Assembly: GCA_037384425.1 (NCBI GenBank)
Contig: JARROA010000023.1
Location: forward strand, 16,109-80,108
Length of the DNA: 64,000 nt
DNA from: Thiodiazotropha sp037384425
GTDB lineage: Bacteria; Pseudomonadota; Gammaproteobacteria; Chromatiales; Chromatiaceae
Reading direction: 5' to 3'
Part shown: one piece after another, positions 27,101 to 39,465 of the stretch
How the letters are laid out: each line of letters starts with the position of its first letter
How positions within the stretch are numbered: the stretch's first letter is position 1
Notes under the pieces: generated by a model
Seen by the model: the letters and a program-made list of their open reading frames with translations, nothing else
Told to the model about the DNA's origin: nothing
Databases searched by the model: none
Translations under genes and position numbers: made by a program

Positions 27101-27106
27101 TATAAT
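27101..27106 (+). promoter_or_regulatory. TATAAT -10 element ahead of metH
   Basis: A perfect TATAAT lies 34 bp before the metH ATG at 27140; a weak -35 (TTCGCC) sits 18 bp upstream. The 123-bp gap between the divergent receiver gene (27016) and metH leaves no room for a full cobalamin riboswitch after this promoter. Confidence 0.5.
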
Positions 27107-27139
27107 TGGCGGCCATTTTTTCGAAAACCTGAGAAGCCG

Positions 27140-30916
<3,777 letters not shown>

Positions 30917-30990
30917 GCGCTGCGACCGCCGGCGTTGACCCGGCGCCGTGACATCGCATCACATCGCGAAGTCAGGCCGCCGGGACGCGC

Positions 30991-31851
30991 TCACTGAAGA
31001 TTGATACTGCCCTGCTTGTCGAGGGGAATGCGAAAGGCCTCCAACAGGGGATTGGAACTGGAGGCATCCATCGAGCCGCTCAGGTCGTAACGGATGCCCT
31101 GTCCGAGCAAGGCCTTGTAGAGCCCCATCCCCACCTGGTTGAAATCGACGGAGAGGGGCAGCGAGACGGTGCCGCGTCCCTCCTGTCCGATCGTCACGCC
31201 CTGTTTGACCAGGCCGCCACCCACATCGTAGCCATTCAACTTCAGGCCGTAGTCGAGCCGTTGCAGCAGCAGCGAGAAGGCGTTGGGATTATCCACTTCC
31301 AGCTCCATCAGCAGCTTGGCACCGTTCAATGAGAGCTGCTGCACATCCAGCGAACGCAGGCTCACACGCGGCATTTCGGGGATCGGCAACTCGCCCCGGT
31401 AGCTCACCGGTACCCGAACCTGTCCCAGCAAGGGCACCTCGAAGCCCATCCCCAGGTCGAGCTGATAGTCGACCTGCTTGGCCCCTTGCAGCTGCCGGTA
31501 GCTGTTGAGCAGCTGTTGAAATCCAAGTCTGACCGGAACCTGGACCTGGCTGCTGCCGTTGGCCGCCAGTTTCATCCCCTTGGTTTGATTTCCCTGCAGG
31601 AAAGAGCTGCCGAGCAGTTTCAGATCGTAGTCGAGCCCGGCCAGGGAGATGGCGACCGGATTGGGATTGTCGACCTGCACATCGAAGTTGAGATCGACCC
31701 CGTTCATGTCGAGGGAGGTCAGCTTAAGACCCTGTACCCTGGCGGTCGGTTTCTGGCCCTCCAGCGCCTGACCAACCTGTTCCAGCGTTGCACAGCCGGC
31801 AAGCAGGACGGTCTGGGCCAGGGCCAATATCAGCAGCAGGCGTCGCAACAT
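30991..31851 (-). CDS. LEA-2/WHy-domain lipoprotein
   Basis: A 286-residue lipoprotein: lipobox TVLLAGC, Cys20. Two tandem water-stress/LEA-type-2 domains follow: residues ~40-150 (SLDMNGVDLNFDVQVDNPNPVAISLAGLDYDL) and ~165-285 (SLNGAKLLMELEVDNPNAFSLLLQRLDYGL), written as separate repeats of the VDNPNP pattern. In bacteria such proteins sit in the envelope and are linked to desiccation or hydration stress; the exact role is unknown. Convergent with metH. Confidence 0.87.
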   Translation of the reverse strand: MLRRLLLILALAQTVLLAGCATLEQVGQALEGQKPTARVQGLKLTSLDMNGVDLNFDVQVDNPNPVAISLAGLDYDLKLLGSSFLQGNQTKGMKLAANGSSQVQVPVRLGFQQLLNSYRQLQGAKQVDYQLDLGMGFEVPLLGQVRVPVSYRGELPIPEMPRVSLRSLDVQQLSLNGAKLLMELEVDNPNAFSLLLQRLDYGLKLNGYDVGGGLVKQGVTIGQEGRGTVSLPLSVDFNQVGMGLYKALLGQGIRYDLSGSMDASSSNPLLEAFRIPLDKQGSINLQ

Positions 31852-31945
31852 GAAGGGGCCTCCGGGTGATGAGTGGGTGGGTGTGTGACGATGATAGCAA
31901 TTGACGGCAACCCGGCAAGGGTCGCCACAGGACGTACCTCACAAC

Positions 31946-32704
31946 TCACCGCACAGACAGCGACTGCCCGGGCCGGCGCGCACCTACCCACCGCAGCACC
32001 CCCGCCATCAGCATCAGCAACAGAAGTCCCGCACCCATGGCGCCGCCGCCACCGATCTCCTCATAGCTGTCGCGATAACTATCCTCCAGCGGCAGCACCG
32101 ACAAATCCCGATCCTCGTAGGGGCCGTAGTTCACCACCAGCAGGTCGTAGTCGGCATCGTAGAGTTCGATCAGCACATCGTAGTAGCCGGTCGGGTAGCC
32201 GTCGAGCAGCCGGGTCACCACCTCATAGGCATCGTCGCTGGCATCGCCGGTGATGGGGAACACCTCTGTGGTATGGAAATGGTTCCAGGGCCCGCCCTCC
32301 AGGCTGAGGTAGAGCCGGGCATAGACCCAGGCCTCGCTGCCATCGCTCACATCCGGGTCGAAGCTGACCCGCAGACGGTGGTAGAAGCCGTCGTCGTCGT
32401 CATCCCAGCTCAAGACGGTTGCGGCATCGAACACACTGAAGACCCGACCCGTCGGATGTGCCAGCGTGCGCTGCTGGCTCACCGTCTCGGCGCGGCTGCC
32501 GCCGCTGACCAGTGGCTGAGCTTCGTCCACTGGTGCCAGATCGAGCGCTTCCGTATAGCTTGTCGAGGCCTGGGCGACGGGGCCCTCTACCGACTGGGAC
32601 AGGCGCGCCCGCGTGTCATCCGCGAGCGCCCCTTCGCCCCAGTACAGGCTCAGCGCCAGGGCCAGCCCGACCAGGAATCGGTTTGTCTTAGCCTTGGTCG
32701 TCAT
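31946..32704 (-). CDS. choice-of-anchor-H-like secreted protein with GlyGly-CTERM tail
   Basis: A 252-residue protein with a signal peptide (KTNRFLVGLALALSLYWGEGALADD). The body has the DDDDDGFYHRLRVSFDPDVSDG and VYARLYLSLEGGPWNHFHTTEVFPI features of the choice-of-anchor-H group. The C-terminus (GGGGAMGAG, then LLLLMLMAGVL, then basic RWVGARR) is a GlyGly-CTERM sorting signal, recognised by rhombosortase, which cleaves after the Gly run and attaches the protein to the surface through type II secretion. Function otherwise unknown. Confidence 0.82.
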   Translation of the reverse strand: MTTKAKTNRFLVGLALALSLYWGEGALADDTRARLSQSVEGPVAQASTSYTEALDLAPVDEAQPLVSGGSRAETVSQQRTLAHPTGRVFSVFDAATVLSWDDDDDGFYHRLRVSFDPDVSDGSEAWVYARLYLSLEGGPWNHFHTTEVFPITGDASDDAYEVVTRLLDGYPTGYYDVLIELYDADYDLLVVNYGPYEDRDLSVLPLEDSYRDSYEEIGGGGAMGAGLLLLMLMAGVLRWVGARRPGQSLSVR

Positions 32705-32716
32705 CGTCCCGCTCCC

Positions 32717-33034
32717 TCAATCCCAATGGCGCTTGACGCGGGGTTTGTGCCTGTCGTGATCGTGACGGTATCTGTCATGCCGATGGTGGCGTTTGTAGCG
32801 GTCACGGTACTGATAGCCATGGCTATCGTGGCGACGATACTCCCGATGGTGATAGTGACGGTAGGGCCCGTCGTTGTAGTAGTAATAATGATCGTCATGA
32901 TCCAGGCTGAGCCCCAGCAGCACGCCACTCAACAGACCGACCGGGTAGCCGTAGTCGTCATGGGCCTGCGCGGTGGAACCGATCACCAGCGAGGCGGTGA
33001 GGAAAGTTGCGATAAGCAGTGTCTTGCGTTTCAT
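32717..33034 (-). CDS. small His/Tyr-rich secreted protein
   Basis: A 105-residue protein with a signal peptide (MKRKTLLIATFLTASLVIGSTAQA). The mature ~80 residues are extraordinarily rich in His (about 15), Tyr (about 13), Arg and Asp (DHDDHYYYYNDG, RYRHDHDRHKPRVKR). A GAAGGAGA Shine-Dalgarno precedes ATG. Such compositions are seen in metal-binding or structural surface proteins; Ni, Zn or Cu binding is possible but inferred from composition. It is 12 bp upstream of the GlyGly-CTERM gene and probably cotranscribed with it. Confidence 0.75.
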   Translation of the reverse strand: MKRKTLLIATFLTASLVIGSTAQAHDDYGYPVGLLSGVLLGLSLDHDDHYYYYNDGPYRHYHHREYRRHDSHGYQYRDRYKRHHRHDRYRHDHDRHKPRVKRHWD

Positions 33035-33190
33035 GATAAGTCTCCTTCAATGCGCTTCGATTTAAGCTTAGGGAGACTTGGCTGAACGAAAGCTGAATGG
33101 TTGGGAGGCTGTTTGAAATCGTTTATTGGGAGGGAAGGAACGGCAGGCGCTGGCGTGAGAACCGGCAGCGTCGGATTCAAGTGCCGGGAC

Positions 33191-33472
33191 TCAGTCGATG
33201 GCTCCGTTGCGCTGCAACACCCGGTGGATCTTACGTCCCTGCCTGGCCAGTCGATCCAGATCGCCGAAGTTGGGGATGTCGCCATCGGCCAACCGGCTCT
33301 CCCAGGCATCGAGCTCGGTTTCCAGATAGATCAGCAGCTTGCTGGAACATCCCTCGCAACTGTCGCCGCAGATCTGTTCGACGTTGAGACCGAAGGGGAT
33401 GGCCTCACGCATTTGTGCGATCAACCGGCGCATGGCGGTACGTGTATCGGGCTTTCGAGGCTTGGCGGTCAC
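33191..33472 (-). CDS. small Cys-containing hypothetical protein
   Basis: A 93-residue protein not recognised as a named family. It has basic helical N- and C-termini and a central GLNVEQICGDSCEGCSS, whose CX3CX2C arrangement could bind a metal or cluster. C-terminal helices (FGDLDRLARQGRKIHRVLQ) look soluble. It lies 20 bp after the coiled-coil gene at 33493 and is on the same strand. Confidence 0.65.
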   Translation of the reverse strand: MTAKPRKPDTRTAMRRLIAQMREAIPFGLNVEQICGDSCEGCSSKLLIYLETELDAWESRLADGDIPNFGDLDRLARQGRKIHRVLQRNGAID

Positions 33473-33492
33473 GGCCGTTCACCCGCGAGGCC

Positions 33493-33738
33493 TCAACACT
33501 TGATGCTCTTGCACAGCTTGATGCCTTTCTTACGCTGCACCTGCAGCACCTTGAGACGGCGTTTGATCTGCTTGCGTTCGTCAGTGTTCTTCTCGTTCTC
33601 CAGCTTGGCTTCCAGCGCCTTCTGCTGCTGTTTGAGCTTTTTTAACAAACTGCGGATCTTGTCCCGCTTCTCTTTCTGCTTGCGCTTCTCCAGATTGAGC
33701 AGGCGGTGGAATTTTTCAATCAGCTTTTCTGTAGTCAT
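33493..33738 (-). CDS. small basic coiled-coil protein
   Basis: An 81-residue, very Lys-rich protein (about 30% Lys) with heptad-like helices (KEKRDKIRSLLKKLKQQQKALEAKLENEKN) shown in parts, ending KLCKSIKC with two Cys. It probably forms a coiled coil and could bind nucleic acid or act as a structural adaptor; no family recognised. Placed 12 bp after the Na/Pi transporter gene on the same strand. Confidence 0.65.
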   Translation of the reverse strand: MTTEKLIEKFHRLLNLEKRKQKEKRDKIRSLLKKLKQQQKALEAKLENEKNTDERKQIKRRLKVLQVQRKKGIKLCKSIKC

Positions 33739-33750
33739 CTGTCGACTCGT

Positions 33751-35568
33751 TCATTCGGATGAGGGTTTTTGTTCTTCTTCGAGAAGTTCGCTCATCTCCT
33801 CTTCATTCAGGATCAGCTCACTCTCCACATCCAGCGCTTCATACCCCGGCGACACAAACAGGACCCGGCCCATCTGGATCAAATTATCCGCCACATCATA
33901 GGCGTAGGCGCTGTCGTTCATCAAGGAAGTGGCCATTTCCGCACTGATGGCATTGTCCCGGATCAGTCGATCGAGTTCGCCGTTGGAGATGATGTCATCC
34001 TCCTCGATGGCCAGTTTCACCGCATCGAGAGAGAGCGGCGAGACACCGGCTGGCGATTCGGAGCGGATCGCTGTCATCTCCCGCAACACGGTCGCCAGCT
34101 GAAAACGGATTCGGTTGTATTGCTGACCAATCGCCAGATTGTCCGATTGCGTGTAGCGCACCAGGTTCTTCTGCAGATGCTTGATGTCCTTCACCGCCTC
34201 GACAATGTTCAGGCTCGCCATGCGCAGCTGGTAGAGCTCCTCGCCGTAATGCTCGGAAGCGCTGGCCTGGACCCGACTGATGTAGGCGGTAATGGCACTG
34301 TAGAGGGACTTGATGCGTTGCTCATAGAGCGCATCGATATCGACCTTGGATACCTGTGGGGAACGCTCCACCAAACCGCGAAGGTCCGCATCGGATTTCA
34401 TGACGTCCGATTTGAGGCTCAGCACCGAGGCAATCACTTCGAAGGCGTTTTCCAGCAGATGCCCCATCTCGTTACGGATCGCCTGCATGGCCGATTCAGG
34501 CAACTCCATGGCCGCCTCGTTGAGAAAGCGGGGTTCATCGACCAGTCGCTCACGTCCTTGCATCAATCGCTCCAGACCCTGGACCAGCCTGCCGGTCACC
34601 GGCAACATCAGACACACACCCACCAGATTGAACAGAGTATGAAACAGCGCCAGCTTGAGTGTGTAGTCGTCGTCGGCGATGCCCAGCAATTCGCTGGTAG
34701 CGTTGACCGCGAGCAGGAACTGATGAATGAAGAGGATGGCCACTATACCCGTTACCAGGTTGAACACCAGATGCGCACCCGCCAGGCGGCGGCCCTGCAC
34801 ATTGGAACTCATGGCCCCGAGAATGGCGGTGATGGTGGTCCCCACATTGGCGCCGATGGCCAGGGCAAGGGCATTTTCATAGGTGATCTGCTGCGCCGCC
34901 AGCGCCGTGATGATCAGCACCAGGGTGGCATGGCTCGATTGCATCACCACCGTGGCGGCGATGCCCAGCAGGGTATAGACCAGCAACCCCTTGATCCCCG
35001 GCATCGCATAGGCCGCCAGATCGATGGCGTCCTTGAAGGCCTCGAAGCCCTCTTTCATGTAGTGAATACCAAGGAACAGGAAGCCGAGTCCCGCCAGGAC
35101 GTAACCCACCCCCTTCCACGAACGCGACTTCTGAAAGATCAGAATCACGCCGAACACCAACATCGGCATGGCATAGGCGGAAATCTTCACCTTGAGTCCA
35201 AACCCGGCAACCAGCCAGGCGCCGGTGGTGGTGCCCAGGTTGGCGCCGAAGATGATGCCGATGCCCGAGGCCAACTCGATCAGCCCCGCGCTGAGGAACG
35301 AAATGGTGATCACCGAGACCAGCGAACTCGACTGCATCAGGGTGGTGGTCAGAATGCCGAAGCTGAGGCTCTTCCACAGACGGTCCGTTGTGCGCTGGAG
35401 GATGCGCTCCAACATACCGCCGGTAAAGGCCTTGAAGCCCTCCTCCAGCGACAGCATGCCGAAAAGGAAAATCGACACCCCGGCGGCGATGACCTTGAAG
35501 TCCGGGCTGATCCAAAAGCCATAACCCAGCACCAAGAAGATGGTGGGCAGCAGAATTTTGCGCAACAT
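33751..35568 (-). CDS. Na+/phosphate cotransporter family protein (NptA/YjbB type) with PhoU-like tail
   Basis: A 605-residue protein. Its N-terminal ~350 residues are two Na/Pi-cotransporter repeats (ILTTTLMQSSSLVSVITISF and VVMQSSHATLVLIITALA, carrying the QSSS-type motifs). The C-terminal ~200 residues are helical and PhoU-like. The start at 35568 (MLRKILLPTIF) is chosen over a GTG start at 35595. The family moves phosphate with sodium, often exporting. The PiT gene follows upstream at 35609, so both are in one leftward unit. Confidence 0.88.
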   Translation of the reverse strand: MLRKILLPTIFLVLGYGFWISPDFKVIAAGVSIFLFGMLSLEEGFKAFTGGMLERILQRTTDRLWKSLSFGILTTTLMQSSSLVSVITISFLSAGLIELASGIGIIFGANLGTTTGAWLVAGFGLKVKISAYAMPMLVFGVILIFQKSRSWKGVGYVLAGLGFLFLGIHYMKEGFEAFKDAIDLAAYAMPGIKGLLVYTLLGIAATVVMQSSHATLVLIITALAAQQITYENALALAIGANVGTTITAILGAMSSNVQGRRLAGAHLVFNLVTGIVAILFIHQFLLAVNATSELLGIADDDYTLKLALFHTLFNLVGVCLMLPVTGRLVQGLERLMQGRERLVDEPRFLNEAAMELPESAMQAIRNEMGHLLENAFEVIASVLSLKSDVMKSDADLRGLVERSPQVSKVDIDALYEQRIKSLYSAITAYISRVQASASEHYGEELYQLRMASLNIVEAVKDIKHLQKNLVRYTQSDNLAIGQQYNRIRFQLATVLREMTAIRSESPAGVSPLSLDAVKLAIEEDDIISNGELDRLIRDNAISAEMATSLMNDSAYAYDVADNLIQMGRVLFVSPGYEALDVESELILNEEEMSELLEEEQKPSSE

Positions 35569-35608
35569 CACGCCGCCCCCGACCCAGGGACGCACCGGAT
35601 GTCGTCGC

Positions 35609-37171
35609 TCATGGCAGCATCATGCCGCGTATCGTGAAATAGAGCATGGCGGCCAGGATCGCGGAGGCGGGCACGGTGATGATCCAGGCGGCGATGATCT
35701 TCAGCAGCGCGGAACGCTTCACGAGTTCGTGGCGATAGACCTTTTTCAGTCCCTTGCGCTCCTTCTTCGTCAGTTCCGCCTTGGCGCGATGCTCCTTCAG
35801 CTCGCGCAGCATGCTCGCCTTTTCATCGAGACCGGCCTTTTTGAACCTCTCCATGAAGGCCTCGACTTCGTCACGGTCTGCGCCCTGATGGTGCAGCTCG
35901 ATTTCATCGACCATGCGGGCGTAGTTGGCTTTCAGGTACTCGCGCAGAAATCCCACGCCAAACACCGCACCCACCGCGATATGGGTGGAGCTTACCGGCA
36001 ATCCCAGCTGGGTGGCAATGATGACTGTGATGGCCGCCGCCAAGGCAATACAAAAGGCACGGATCTGATCCAGTTCGGTGATCTCGGAACCCACGGTACG
36101 TATCAGTTTCGGGCCATAAAGGGCAAGCCCGATGGCAATACCCAGGGCGCCCACCATCATCACCCAGAGAGGGATCGCCGCCTTGGCCGAGATGGCTCCT
36201 TTTGTCAGGGCATCGTTGATCGCCGCAAGCGGGCCGATCGCATTCGCCACGTCGTTGGCGCCATGGGCAAAACTGAGCAGGGCGGCGGCGAAGATCAGCG
36301 GCACCGTGAACAAGCTGTTGACACTGCGCTTGCTATTTTCAAGTCGGGAGGCCATGCCGTTGATCAGCGGTTTGCTCAGGATCATGACACCGAGTCCGAT
36401 CGCCAGACCGATCATCAGCGCCACCGGCATGCCCACTTTCCATAGGTGTTTGAACCCCTTCAACACAAGATAGGTGCCGAAGGCCCAGGCCATGACGCCG
36501 ATCAGGATCGGTACCATGCGCCGCGCCGCCGCCACCATATCCGTCTGGTAGGTGATGGTGCGTTTGATCAGATAAAGGAAGGCGGCCGCGATAATACCGC
36601 CCAACACCGGAGAGATGACCCAACTGGCCGCGATCTGTCCCATCTTGGCCCAGTTGGCGATTGCCCAGCCGCCGGCGGCGATACCCGCGCCCAACACGCC
36701 GCCGACGATGGAGTGGGTGGTGGAGACCGGCGCGCCGATGGCGGTGGCCAGATTGAGCCACAGGGCTCCCGCCAGCAGGGCCCCCATCATCAGCCAGACG
36801 AAGGTGTCGGTATCGCCGATCATGGCCGGGTTGATGATGCCCTTCTTGATCGTGCCGACCACATCGCCTCCGGCCACCAAAGCCCCCATGGCCTCGAAGA
36901 TGGCGGCGATCAGAATCGCACCGGTGAGGGTGATGGCGTGGGAGCCGACCGCCGGTCCCACGTTGTTGGCCACGTCGTTGGCGCCGATGTTCATCGCCAT
37001 GTAACCGCCGATCATGGCCGCCACCACCAGCATGTGGGTGACATCGCTCCCTTTCGATCCGACATACAGCATGACACCGACAATAAACAACATGGCGACG
37101 CCAAATCTGAACAGCTCTTTTCGGTTGGCCCAGGTGGCATGTTCTATTTCTGCGATTTTTTCGAGTTCCAT
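35609..37171 (-). CDS. inorganic phosphate transporter, PiT family
   Basis: A 520-residue PiT-type permease: N-terminal GANDVANNVGPAVGSHAITL and central AHGANDVANAIGPLAAI give the two signature GANDVANA repeats, in about ten helices. PiT is a low-affinity Pi (often metal-phosphate) symporter. A long cytoplasmic loop (~residues 130-260) and a basic C-terminal tail are normal. It is the first gene of the phosphate-transport unit, followed by the Na/Pi cotransporter. Confidence 0.92.
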   Translation of the reverse strand: MELEKIAEIEHATWANRKELFRFGVAMLFIVGVMLYVGSKGSDVTHMLVVAAMIGGYMAMNIGANDVANNVGPAVGSHAITLTGAILIAAIFEAMGALVAGGDVVGTIKKGIINPAMIGDTDTFVWLMMGALLAGALWLNLATAIGAPVSTTHSIVGGVLGAGIAAGGWAIANWAKMGQIAASWVISPVLGGIIAAAFLYLIKRTITYQTDMVAAARRMVPILIGVMAWAFGTYLVLKGFKHLWKVGMPVALMIGLAIGLGVMILSKPLINGMASRLENSKRSVNSLFTVPLIFAAALLSFAHGANDVANAIGPLAAINDALTKGAISAKAAIPLWVMMVGALGIAIGLALYGPKLIRTVGSEITELDQIRAFCIALAAAITVIIATQLGLPVSSTHIAVGAVFGVGFLREYLKANYARMVDEIELHHQGADRDEVEAFMERFKKAGLDEKASMLRELKEHRAKAELTKKERKGLKKVYRHELVKRSALLKIIAAWIITVPASAILAAMLYFTIRGMMLP

Positions 37172-37375
37172 AGTCTTTAGCTCTGGTTTTAGTTATTCAT
37201 TGAGGAGGGCACACCAGACATAAAAGCGTAACAAAAGTATAACATTATGAGCCTGCTCACGGCTTGCCCCAACTCAATGTAAAAGCCATTTTTATGCGAA
37301 AAAAATCTGGGATTTGAGCCGTCACCGACGACTGCCAGGACGCCACTCAGAGTGAGCGGATTGCCGAGGGCGGGT

Positions 37376-38341
37376 TCAGCGATAGAGATCGAGGGTGGCC
37401 TGCAGCTTTTGCAGCACCCGTTCACGCAGGGAGGGAGGCTCGATCACCTCCACATCGGGACCGAATCGCAGCAGGTCCATCACCAGCTCTTCCGGCTGAC
37501 CGTAGGGGAGACTCAACTCATAACTGCCATCCTCCAGCCACCGACTCTGCTGCTGAGGATGCCAGGACTCCATCGATACCCATCTTGCACGTTCCGCAGT
37601 GAAGCGCAGGATCGCCTGATGCTGAGCGCGGCCGGAAAAGATGCCGTAGGTCCCGGCATAGTGGCCATCGAGATCCGAATCATTCACCTCCTGCGCCGGG
37701 GTATCGAGCGTATGCGCCTCGCGGATGGCATCCAGCGCGAAGGTACGCAGACCGCGACGCAGGTGACACCAGGCGTCCAGGTACCAGTTGTCGCGGTAGT
37801 GGGTCAGCCGTTGCGGTGAGACCTCACGCTCGCTCTGGGCGTCCTGGGCCCGGTTGTAGTAGACAAGCTGCAGGCGCCGACGGGCAGCCAGCGCCCCGGC
37901 GACGAGGGTGAAATAGGGACCGGTCGGCCTGGCGGCGGCCCGCAGCAGACGGATACGGCGCGATACCGGTTCGCCGCTCCCCGGCTGGCGGCTGAGCAGT
38001 TCGTCGATCTTACGCTTGAGGGGCTGCAGATGGCTGTCGAGCAGACCCGGCTGCACCCCTTCCAGCAGCTGCTGCGCGGCCAGCAAGGCCTGCAGCTCGG
38101 AGGCGTTGAACCAGAGTCCAGGCAGTTGGTACATCTCCCCTTCTGCGGGGTCGTAACGGTAGCCGTTATGCTTGCGGTCGTAGACGATGGGGGCGTTGAG
38201 GTAGAGCCGCATCTCCTCGATCAGCCGCTTGACCGTGGCGCGGGAGCACTCCAGCTCCTGCTCCAGGCGTTGACGGGAGACCGGATAGCGGGCGCTTTGC
38301 AGGATGCGGTTGAGTTCGAAGATCCGGTCGAACCGATCCAT
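37376..38341 (-). CDS. WYL-domain transcriptional regulator
   Basis: A 321-residue regulator with an N-terminal HTH (RFDRIFELNRILQS, PVSRQRLEQELECSRATVKRLIEEM) and a C-terminal WYL domain (AARRRLQLVYYNR, HYRDNWYLDAWCHLRRGLRTFALDAIREA) followed by a WCX-like region (FTAERARWVSMESWHP). It is a different subtype from the YafY-like protein at 2198. Such regulators sense ligands or single-stranded DNA. It is 15 bp before rsfS on the same strand. Confidence 0.85.
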   Translation of the reverse strand: MDRFDRIFELNRILQSARYPVSRQRLEQELECSRATVKRLIEEMRLYLNAPIVYDRKHNGYRYDPAEGEMYQLPGLWFNASELQALLAAQQLLEGVQPGLLDSHLQPLKRKIDELLSRQPGSGEPVSRRIRLLRAAARPTGPYFTLVAGALAARRRLQLVYYNRAQDAQSEREVSPQRLTHYRDNWYLDAWCHLRRGLRTFALDAIREAHTLDTPAQEVNDSDLDGHYAGTYGIFSGRAQHQAILRFTAERARWVSMESWHPQQQSRWLEDGSYELSLPYGQPEELVMDLLRFGPDVEVIEPPSLRERVLQKLQATLDLYR

Positions 38342-38356
38342 AAGGAGCAGGTCCTG

Positions 38357-38716
38357 CTAGTGTTTCTCCATCCCGGGTTTGGCCAGCGTCTGTTCATCCA
38401 TGGACCAGAGCCGCTCCAGGTGGTAGAAGTCGCGTACCTTGGGCTGCATCACGTGGACCACCACGCCGTTGAGATCGACAAGGGCCCATTCGCCTTCGTT
38501 GATTCCTTCGGTGCCGAGCGGGGTCTCACCGGCCTGCTTGGCTTTGAAGGCGACGGTCTCCGCGATCGACTTCACGTGACGGTCGGAGGTGCCGCTAGCG
38601 ACGATCATGATGTCGGTGATACTGGTCTTGCCACGTACGTCCAGTACCACCACATCCTTCGCTTTCATGTCGTCCAGAGTCTGTAGAACGACGTCTCTGA
38701 GTGCTTCTATCTCCAT
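38357..38716 (-). CDS. rsfS: ribosome silencing factor RsfS
   Basis: A 119-residue protein with the RsfS core: DVVVLDVRGKTSITDIMIVASGTSDRHVKSIAE and the C-terminal GEWALVDLNGVVVHVMQPKVRDFYHLERLW, given as separate motifs. It binds L14/uL14 on free 50S subunits and blocks subunit joining during slow growth. It is part of the conserved nadD-rsfS pair, about 100 bp downstream of nadD. Confidence 0.95.
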   Translation of the reverse strand: MEIEALRDVVLQTLDDMKAKDVVVLDVRGKTSITDIMIVASGTSDRHVKSIAETVAFKAKQAGETPLGTEGINEGEWALVDLNGVVVHVMQPKVRDFYHLERLWSMDEQTLAKPGMEKH

Positions 38717-38817
38717 TGAATACCGTTTGTTTTGCTGAGTGGGGCCGGCTGGCCGGAAAAATCGGCGATTCTACCGGAGCCATGGGAAATAGCATAACCC
38801 ATGGCTGAAAAAAGTTG

Positions 38818-39447
38818 TCATTTCCGATAGAGGTGGTTCTCATCAATCAAGTTCAAGACCCCGTCCGGCAACAGATATCGGGGGCTGTAACCCGCTGCGA
38901 CGGCCGTCCGGATGGCGGTGGCGGAGATCTCCAGCTGAGTCACCGACTGCAGATGGATCAGTCCCGCCGGTTGTGCCCGGAGCCTGTCCGGGCCTGTACA
39001 CATATGATCCCTCAGCAGGACCTTTACCCGCGGTTCCTCCGGTCCAGGCGATCCCGGTCGATGCATCACCACCAGATGGGCCAGCTTCAGTATCTCCCCG
39101 GGCTGGTGCCAGTCGGCAAAGCCATTGAAGGCATCCATGCCCAGCAACAGGCAGAGCGGGCGGTCAGGGAAATCGTTACGCAGGGAGTTGAGGGTATCCA
39201 CGCTGTAGGAATCACCGGCGCGCTGAAGTTCACGGTCGTCGGCGACGAAACCCGCCTGTCCGGCGATCGCCTCACGCACCATGCGCAGACGCAGTTCAGC
39301 GGGGGTCTCGGGCTGATCCCGATGCACCGCCCGATGCAGGGGGATAAAGCGCACCTGCTCCAGGCCGATGGCCTGCATCACATCCAGGGCGGGGCGCAGA
39401 TGCCCGTAGTGGATCGGATCGAAGGTACCGCCCAGGATGCCGATCAT
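38818..39447 (-). CDS. nadD: nicotinate-nucleotide adenylyltransferase
   Basis: A 209-residue enzyme with the HxGH signature (GTFDPIHYGHLRPAL) at the N-terminus and the C-terminal (I/L)SATAIR motif (EISATAIRTAV) of the nucleotidyltransferase superfamily. It makes deamido-NAD from NaMN and ATP. It is followed by rsfS, the usual gammaproteobacterial order; here proA stands upstream of it. Confidence 0.95.
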   Translation of the reverse strand: MIGILGGTFDPIHYGHLRPALDVMQAIGLEQVRFIPLHRAVHRDQPETPAELRLRMVREAIAGQAGFVADDRELQRAGDSYSVDTLNSLRNDFPDRPLCLLLGMDAFNGFADWHQPGEILKLAHLVVMHRPGSPGPEEPRVKVLLRDHMCTGPDRLRAQPAGLIHLQSVTQLEISATAIRTAVAAGYSPRYLLPDGVLNLIDENHLYRK

Positions 39448-39465
39448 AGGTAGTGACGTTCGGCT

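Noticed and set aside
33769..35637. Long open frame on the plus strand opposite the Na/Pi transporter
   Set aside because: Gln/His/Arg-rich reverse-frame product of a real membrane-protein gene.
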